A DNA stretch of 9,266 nucleotides from Parvibaculum sp. (GTDB lineage: Bacteria; Pseudomonadota; Alphaproteobacteria; Parvibaculales; Parvibaculaceae), in NCBI GenBank assembly GCA_014359855.1, contig JACIYQ010000281.1, positions 1-9,266 on the forward strand. The letters run 5' to 3'. Position numbers and translations under genes: made by a program. Shown here piece by piece: positions 5,486 to 9,266 of the stretch. The notes under the pieces are model-generated. The model made no database searches. It worked only from the letters and a program-made list of their open reading frames with translations, and was not told where the DNA came from. Every line of letters begins with the position of its first letter. Position 1 is the stretch's first letter.

Positions 5486-6490
5486 ATGTCCCTTCCCGAA
5501 ACCATGCGCGCCATGCTGCTCGATGCGCCGGGAAAGAAGCTGCGTCTTGCGCGGATAGCCGTACCGCGTCCCGGCCCCGGCGAGGTCGTGGTGAAAGTGG
5601 AAGCCTGTGGTGTCTGCCGGACCGATCTTCATGTCGTCGACGGCGAACTGCCCGGCCCGAAGCTTCCCCTCGTGCCCGGCCATGAGATCGTCGGCCGCGT
5701 TGCCGCGCTGGGCGAAGGCGTCGCCCATCTCCGACCCGGCGCGCGCGTCGGCATTCCCTGGCTCGGATGGACCTGCGGTGCGTGCCGCTACTGCCGCGCC
5801 GGCAAGGAAAACCTCTGCGAACGCGCGCTCTTCACCGGCTACACGCGCGATGGCGGCTATGCCGAATTCACCGCCGCCGATGCGCGCTTCTGCTTCCCCG
5901 TGGCGGAGAGCTGCGGCGCGGCGGAGGCCGCTCCCCTTCTCTGCGCCGGTCTCATCGGCTACCGCTCGCTGCGCATGGCGGGCGAAGGCAGGACGCTCGG
6001 GCTTTACGGTTTCGGCGCCGCCGCGCATATCGTCGCCCAGGTGGCGCGCCACCAGGGCTGGCGTCTCTTCGCCTTCGTGAAGCCGGGCGACGAGGCGGCG
6101 AAAGACTTCGCGCTGTCGCTCGGCGCGGAATGGGCAGGCGGATCGGACGAGGCGCCGCCCGAACTTCTCGACGCCGCCATCATCTACGCGCCCGCCGGTC
6201 CTCTCGTCCCCGCCGCGCTCAAGGCCGTCGCGCCGGGCGGCCGCGTCGTCTGCGCGGGCATTCACATGTCGGACATTCCCTCCTTTCCCTATGACATTCT
6301 CTGGCGCGAACGCTCCCTCCATTCCGTCGCGAACCTCACGCGCAAGGATGGCGAGGACTTCCTGGCGCTTGCGCCGCGAGTACCTGTCGTCACCACTGTC
6401 GAGACGCTGCCGCTCGAAGAGGCAAACGAAGCGCTCGCCCGGCTCCGCGAAGGCCGCCTCACCGGCGCTGCCGTGCTGGTGATGGAATAG
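5486..6490 (+). CDS. Zinc-dependent alcohol dehydrogenase (medium-chain family)
   Basis: Cytoplasmic NAD(P)-dependent alcohol/aldehyde oxidoreductase of the MDR superfamily; the natural substrate is unknown. The 334 residues are close to family length. Catalytic zinc ligands are C41 (within EACGVCRTDLH), H66 with E67 (PGHEIVG) and C153. The structural zinc site is complete: C97, C100, C103 and C111 (TCGACRYCRAGKENLC). The nucleotide-binding turn GLYGFGAAAHIVAQVARHQG (172-191) has GxGxxxH in place of the common GxGxxG, as in the adh_fam_2-type subgroup with a His after the glycines. The conserved WRERSLHSVANLTRKDGEDF segment near the C-terminus supports this subgroup. AAAGGAG lies 7 nt before ATG 5486; the later ATG (codon 7) is at the family-typical start but has no such site. 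It stands alone, with the repeat block upstream and a palindromic repeat downstream. Confidence 0.9.
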   Translation: MSLPETMRAMLLDAPGKKLRLARIAVPRPGPGEVVVKVEACGVCRTDLHVVDGELPGPKLPLVPGHEIVGRVAALGEGVAHLRPGARVGIPWLGWTCGACRYCRAGKENLCERALFTGYTRDGGYAEFTAADARFCFPVAESCGAAEAAPLLCAGLIGYRSLRMAGEGRTLGLYGFGAAAHIVAQVARHQGWRLFAFVKPGDEAAKDFALSLGAEWAGGSDEAPPELLDAAIIYAPAGPLVPAALKAVAPGGRVVCAGIHMSDIPSFPYDILWRERSLHSVANLTRKDGEDFLALAPRVPVVTTVETLPLEEANEALARLREGRLTGAAVLVME

Positions 6491-6573
6491 GCGTCATGCG
6501 CCTGTCGCAAAACCCCGTCATGCCTTGAAAGCTTTTTCTTTGCCATATGTTGGTGCGGGCGTTGAACAGGCAT

Positions 6574-6678
6574 CGTCATTGCGAGAAGCGCCGAAGGCGC
6601 GACGAAGCAATCCAGGAGCGTCTGGCGCGCCGCAAGCGGCCCCTGGATTGCTTCGCGCGTACCGCGCTCGCAATGACG
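6574..6678. repeat. Palindromic intergenic repeat (about 105 bp, MITE-like)
   Basis: The outer arms CGTCATTGCGAG (6574-6585) and CTCGCAATGACG (6667-6678) are exact complements over 12 bp. The inner arms CGAAGCAATCCAGG (6603-6616) and CCTGGATTGCTTCG (6642-6655) are exact over 14 bp. The 'CATTGCGAG...GAAGCAATCCAGG' type of palindrome is a widespread dispersed element in Rhizobiales-like and some other bacterial genomes. It sits between the dehydrogenase gene and the PstS-like gene and leaves open frames on both strands that I regard as spurious. Confidence 0.85.
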
Positions 6679-6758
6679 GTGTGAGAGTCCGCGTCCAGAC
6701 AAGCGGCCGGTCCTTGTTCGATAGTTCTGGATTCCTGTCGGGAAGATATCGAGATTCC

Positions 6759-7538
6759 ATGAAGCGCTTCATCCTTCTTGCCTGCCTCTCACTCTCCGCC
6801 CTCACGCCCGCTTATGCCGTGGACGAGCGCTACCCGGATTATGAGCCCCGTCCGGGCCTCGCGGGCGAGGCATCGGTCGAGGGCGCGCCCGCGCCGGCAA
6901 GCCTCATGCGCCTCTGGCCGGAAAGTTTCCGCATGTTGCAGCCGGGCGTGGCGCTGCGCACCGGTCCCGTCGAGGGCGGCGTGCGGATCAAGGCGGCGGT
7001 GGAAGCCGTCGCCGTTCTCGTCCATGCGGAGAACCCGCTCGCCTGCATTTCGCTCGAAAAGCTGAACCGTCTCTATACGGAGGAAAGCCCGAAATGGGAA
7101 GGCGGCGCTCCCGCCTTGCCGCTTGCGCGCGAGGCAGGGCCGGGCGAGGGCGATTTCTTCGCCGAAGCCGTCCTCCGTGGCGCGCTCTTCGCGCCGGGTG
7201 TTACGCGCGTCGCGCGCTATTCCATGCTCCTCGACACCATCGCGTCGGCGCCGGGTGCCATCGGCTACGCGCCCGCGGGCTATCGCGGCGACGGCGTGAA
7301 GGCGCTTCGGGTTTCCGGCGGCGGTGATTGCGTCGCCCCCGGCGCGGCGAGCGCCTGGCGCGCGGAATACCCGCTCGCCCGCTTCGTCTATCTGCGCGGC
7401 GGGGAAAGCGAGGCGGGCAGGGCCTTCCTCGACTACGTGCTCTCGCAGGCGGGTCAGCGCGATGCGGTCATTGCGGGCTTCTACTCCCTGCCTTACGTCT
7501 TCGCGGCCGAGGAGCGCCGGAAGCTCGGTCTCGACTGA
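6759..7538 (+). CDS. PstS-like periplasmic substrate-binding protein (short form)
   Basis: A 259-residue protein with a clear Sec signal peptide (MKRFILLACLSLSALTPAYA, cleavage after residue 20), so it acts in the periplasm. Segments match the phosphate-binding-protein-like fold: NPLACISLEKLNRLYTEESPKWEGG parallels the 'NP...L.L..iysGki.nW..iGG' region of PstS. SAPGAIGYAPAGY parallels 'tpGAIGYv..gY', and YPLARFVYLRGG and AGRAFLDYVLSQAGQ parallel its C-terminal blocks. It is shorter than PstS (~340) and lacks both the N-terminal GAGSS-type phosphate loop and a clear 'R..SGT' motif (here REAGPGEGDFF). Phosphate binding is therefore uncertain. The start at 6759 is set by the signal peptide; an upstream in-frame extension to 6525 would run through the palindromic repeat. 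No ABC transporter genes follow; it converges on a phosphate-porin-like gene. Confidence 0.8.
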   Translation: MKRFILLACLSLSALTPAYAVDERYPDYEPRPGLAGEASVEGAPAPASLMRLWPESFRMLQPGVALRTGPVEGGVRIKAAVEAVAVLVHAENPLACISLEKLNRLYTEESPKWEGGAPALPLAREAGPGEGDFFAEAVLRGALFAPGVTRVARYSMLLDTIASAPGAIGYAPAGYRGDGVKALRVSGGGDCVAPGAASAWRAEYPLARFVYLRGGESEAGRAFLDYVLSQAGQRDAVIAGFYSLPYVFAAEERRKLGLD

Positions 7539-7546
7539 ACCCTCCC

Positions 7547-7666
7547 TTTATCCCCGCTGTCGCTCATCGGCACCGGTCGCGGACGGTGCTGTGGCTTTTG
7601 TGCCGTTGCATATCTGCCGTTGTATTTTTGCACGCACTCATGCAACGCCGCCACAGCGGGGATAAA
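7547..7666. repeat. 120-bp element with 14-bp perfect inverted ends
   Basis: TTTATCCCCGCTGT (7547-7560) and ACAGCGGGGATAAA (7653-7666) are perfect complements. Inside, on the minus strand, CGTTGCAT pairs with ATGCAACG (8 bp), GGC/GTGGC pairs with GCCAC outside it, and GCACCG pairs with CGGTGC. As RNA this can fold as a closed three-way junction. It begins 8 nt after the stop of the PstS-like gene. It could be a miniature mobile element, a 3'-end mRNA structure or a non-coding RNA. I see no target-site duplication. Confidence 0.6.
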
Positions 7667-7672
7667 CCGCGC

Positions 7673-7705
7673 CTGTTTGACAGTTCGATGACATTTCGAT
7701 GACAG
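7673..7705 (-). promoter_or_regulatory. PhoB (Pho) box, three 11-bp direct repeats
   Basis: Read on the minus strand from 7705: CTGTCATCGAA, ATGTCATCGAA, CTGTCAAACAG. The 7-bp element CTGTCAT repeated every 11 bp is the consensus for PhoB binding under phosphate starvation. The first unit matches perfectly at CTGTCAT, the second at 6 of 7 positions and the third at CTGTCA. The box is directional and points toward lower coordinates. A weak -10-like TTTATC lies at 7666-7661. The only downstream sequence is the inverted-repeat element and the antisense of the PstS-like gene. Confidence 0.7.
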
Positions 7706-7777
7706 ACGCCCGCACTTGTCCCCGCATCCGGGCATAAGAAAACCCCCGGCGATTGCTCCGCCCCCGGCGCGGACGCA

Positions 7778-7813
7778 CAAAAGAAAACCCCCGGTGGATT
7801 TCTCCACCGGGGG
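7778..7813 (-). terminator. Rho-independent terminator of the porin gene
   Basis: On the minus strand the perfect 11-bp stem CCCCCGGTGGA/TCCACCGGGGG (7813-7803 with 7798-7788) has a GAAA tetraloop and is followed by TTTTCTTTTG. It lies 44 bp after the porin stop codon. Confidence 0.93.
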
Positions 7814-7856
7814 CTGCCGCCTGACTGATCTGCGAGGATCGGATCGAGCGTAATTT

Positions 7857-9230
7857 TCAGAATGTGAACTGCGTGCGCAGCGCGATCGCGTCGTGGCTGA
7901 AATTCGGGTTCGCCACATTCGCGCGATCTTCGACGTCCACGTTCAGGTAGTTGAGCATGAAGCGGACGTTCTTGTTCGGATACCAGTTCAGGCCCAGCGT
8001 GATGATGTCCTGCTCGCCGCCCTGGTCGCCAATGCCAAGGTCGTTGTCGTTGAGGTCGGCGCTGCTGTAGCGAGCCGCAAGTTCCCACGCACCCGCGCCG
8101 CCGCCGGCAAGGAACGGATTGTCGGGGCTCACGCCGGAATAGGCGGCCTTGCTCATGCTGTACTTGTAGGACTCGCCGGTGAGGATCCACGAGGCCTGCA
8201 GATACCAGGCATCGAACTCGGCATCGGGCGAACCGGCAAGGCCGTCGGTGGTGTAGATGTAGTATTCACCCTGTGCGCGGAACGGGCCGTAGTTGAAGGC
8301 GAGTTCCGGACCATAGGCGAGCGCGCTGTCGGCGGCGAACGACGTCGTGTTGATCATGCGGGTTGGATCGACGCGCAGTTCCGGACGGTCGCCGAAGCTG
8401 ATCGAATCGTTGGCCAGATTTGCGGCATAGGTGCCCGACAGGCCGATATGGAAGTTCGGGCCTTCCTTCGGCGAGGTCGCGAAGGCGACGCGGCCAAGGA
8501 TGTTCGACCTGTCGCCGTCGTCCGTGTCGCCGATCGAACCCATTGTGTAATAGGCGGCAGCGAAGAAGTTATCGGTATTGCCCGCACCGCCGACTGCCAT
8601 GCGGCCGTCGCCCGCGCCGATACCGGTCATGAGGTTCGCGGCCGTCGCACGCTCGATGAAGGTGATGTCGTTCGACGAGGTCGAGTCGTCGAGCGTGAGC
8701 TTCGGCTGGATCGCGCCGATGCTGAGCTTCACGCCGTCGATGCCGATATAGTGCAGCGCGGCTTCGTAGACTTCGCCCGCCTTCTCGTCGCCCGAGTCGC
8801 CGAAGTTGAAGGAGAGGTCGTAGGCGAAGTCCTTCATCAGCGTACCGCTGGCGCCTATAATGGCGCGGCGGAAGTTCATGTTGTTGCCGAGGCCGCCGAA
8901 GTTGGCTTCGCTGTTGTCGTCCTGGTCGTAACCACCCCAGTCGAGATGGGCGCGGCCGGAGAGTTCGAAGGTGAAGTTGCCGTCGGCCGACTCGAAGGAG
9001 GGGCGGCCATTCTTCAGGCCGACGATGACATCGCTCTTGCGCTCTTCAAGCGACTTGATCGCGTTGCCATGCTGGATTTCGACATCGTCGACTTTCCGCT
9101 GAAGCGCTTCGATCTGCGCCTTCAGGGCGTCGAGTTCAGCCTGGGTGTTGCTGGCGGCAAAAGCAGGTGCCGCAAGGAAGGCGGCAGCGCCGATCGCCGT
9201 GCCGGCCAGCAGAATGTTTCTCAACGTCAT
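7857..9230 (-). CDS. Outer-membrane porin, phosphate-selective OprO/OprP-like
   Basis: A 457-residue outer-membrane beta-barrel. The signal peptide (residues 1-25, cleaved after APAFA) is followed by a short coiled coil (about 29-60: QAELDALKAQIEALQRKVDD), which in such porins supports the trimer or contacts the cell wall. The repeated alternating strands and the terminal phenylalanine (RTQFTF) are signatures of BAM-assembled barrels. SDVIVGLKNGRPSFESADGNFTFELSGRAHLDWGGY, NNMNFRRAIIGASGTLMKDFAYDLSFNFGD and the C-terminal ITLGLNWYPNKNVRFMLNYLNVDVE fit the phosphate-selective porin O/P family (OprO/OprP, PF07396). Family members may carry phosphate, polyphosphate or other anions, so substrate is inferred. 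The ATG at 9230 has GGAG 7 nt upstream; the promoter is mostly outside the window, so Pho control of this gene cannot be judged here. It ends at its own terminator and converges on the PstS-like gene. Confidence 0.9.
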   Translation of the reverse strand: MTLRNILLAGTAIGAAAFLAAPAFAASNTQAELDALKAQIEALQRKVDDVEIQHGNAIKSLEERKSDVIVGLKNGRPSFESADGNFTFELSGRAHLDWGGYDQDDNSEANFGGLGNNMNFRRAIIGASGTLMKDFAYDLSFNFGDSGDEKAGEVYEAALHYIGIDGVKLSIGAIQPKLTLDDSTSSNDITFIERATAANLMTGIGAGDGRMAVGGAGNTDNFFAAAYYTMGSIGDTDDGDRSNILGRVAFATSPKEGPNFHIGLSGTYAANLANDSISFGDRPELRVDPTRMINTTSFAADSALAYGPELAFNYGPFRAQGEYYIYTTDGLAGSPDAEFDAWYLQASWILTGESYKYSMSKAAYSGVSPDNPFLAGGGAGAWELAARYSSADLNDNDLGIGDQGGEQDIITLGLNWYPNKNVRFMLNYLNVDVEDRANVANPNFSHDAIALRTQFTF

Positions 9231-9266
9231 TAGACGTCTCCGTGTTCTATGGATGAGCTTCTGTTG

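Larger units (their letters stand above)
7539..7856. other. Convergent intergenic region with Pho box, inverted repeat and terminator
   Basis: About 318 bp between the 3' ends of the PstS-like and porin genes. From left to right it holds a 120-bp element with 14-bp inverted ends (7547-7666), three 11-bp PhoB-type repeats (7673-7705), a partial copy of the terminator sequence (7736-7749 and onward) and the porin terminator (7778-7813). No convincing protein gene is present. Confidence 0.75.

Noticed and set aside
5042..5558. Open frames with peptide repeats (RVSVSPCL / HGDTETRR) over the octamer array
   Set aside because: An 8-bp repeat with no stop keeps every frame open; these are by-products of the DNA repeat, with no supporting start signals or domains.
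6489..6503. AGGCG/CGCCT hairpin right after the dehydrogenase stop as a terminator
   Set aside because: The stem is only 5 bp and no T-run follows.
6495..6520. Pho box (CTGTCGC...CGTCATG) ahead of the PstS-like gene
   Set aside because: The half-sites are spaced by 13 rather than 11 bp and match poorly.
6525..6758. Upstream extension of the PstS-like protein
   Set aside because: It would translate the palindromic repeat, and the signal peptide at 6759 marks the real start.
7576..7652. Small 25-codon minus-strand ORF (MSACKNTTAD...) downstream of the Pho box
   Set aside because: No clear ribosome-binding site, basic low-information sequence and location inside the folded element; coding cannot be supported.
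7893..9233. Long open frame on the plus strand opposite the porin
   Set aside because: It mirrors the porin codon bias, has no family features, and the minus strand has signal peptide, terminal Phe and terminator.

Overview
The window looks like a chromosomal segment of a GC-rich alphaproteobacterium. The coding sequence is strongly G/C-biased at third positions, the intergenic gaps carry palindromic repeats of the kind scattered through Rhizobiales-like genomes, and the mix of a BioB/BioF/BioD set, a PiuC-type dioxygenase, an Ada/AlkA relic and an OprO/OprP-like porin fits that group. I cannot name a genus from sequence alone.

Left part (1-4115), biotin. The 5' end of bioB (biotin synthase) leaves the window on the minus strand, with a PKHD-type Fe(II)/2-oxoglutarate hydroxylase (piuC-like) upstream on the same strand. 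Divergent from these is an exported protein with a Gly/Glu-rich linker, followed by bioF and bioD on the plus strand. BioF, BioD and BioB catalyse three of the last four biotin steps; bioA is not in the window. The divergent piuC/exported-protein gap holds a TGCAAA-N3-TTTGCA palindrome that could be a metalloregulator operator. bioF and bioD are separated by a folded repeat block.

Middle part (4116-6490), DNA repair and repeats. On the minus strand, ogt (methylated-DNA-cysteine methyltransferase) lies 20 bp behind an 84-codon relic of an Ada-AlkA fusion gene whose middle is missing. About 500 bp of non-coding sequence follows, built from hairpins and nine perfect 8-bp tandem repeats, and then a zinc-dependent alcohol dehydrogenase on the plus strand.

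Right part (6491-9266), phosphate theme. A palindromic repeat is followed by a short PstS-like periplasmic binding protein (plus strand), which converges on a phosphate-selective-porin-like gene (minus strand) with a clear intrinsic terminator. Between them lie three head-to-tail 11-bp repeats matching a PhoB box. They point away from the porin, toward the 3' end of the PstS-like gene, across a 120-bp element with 14-bp inverted ends. This promoter-like arrangement with no downstream gene is the most interesting unexplained signal in the window: a possible Pho-controlled small or antisense RNA.
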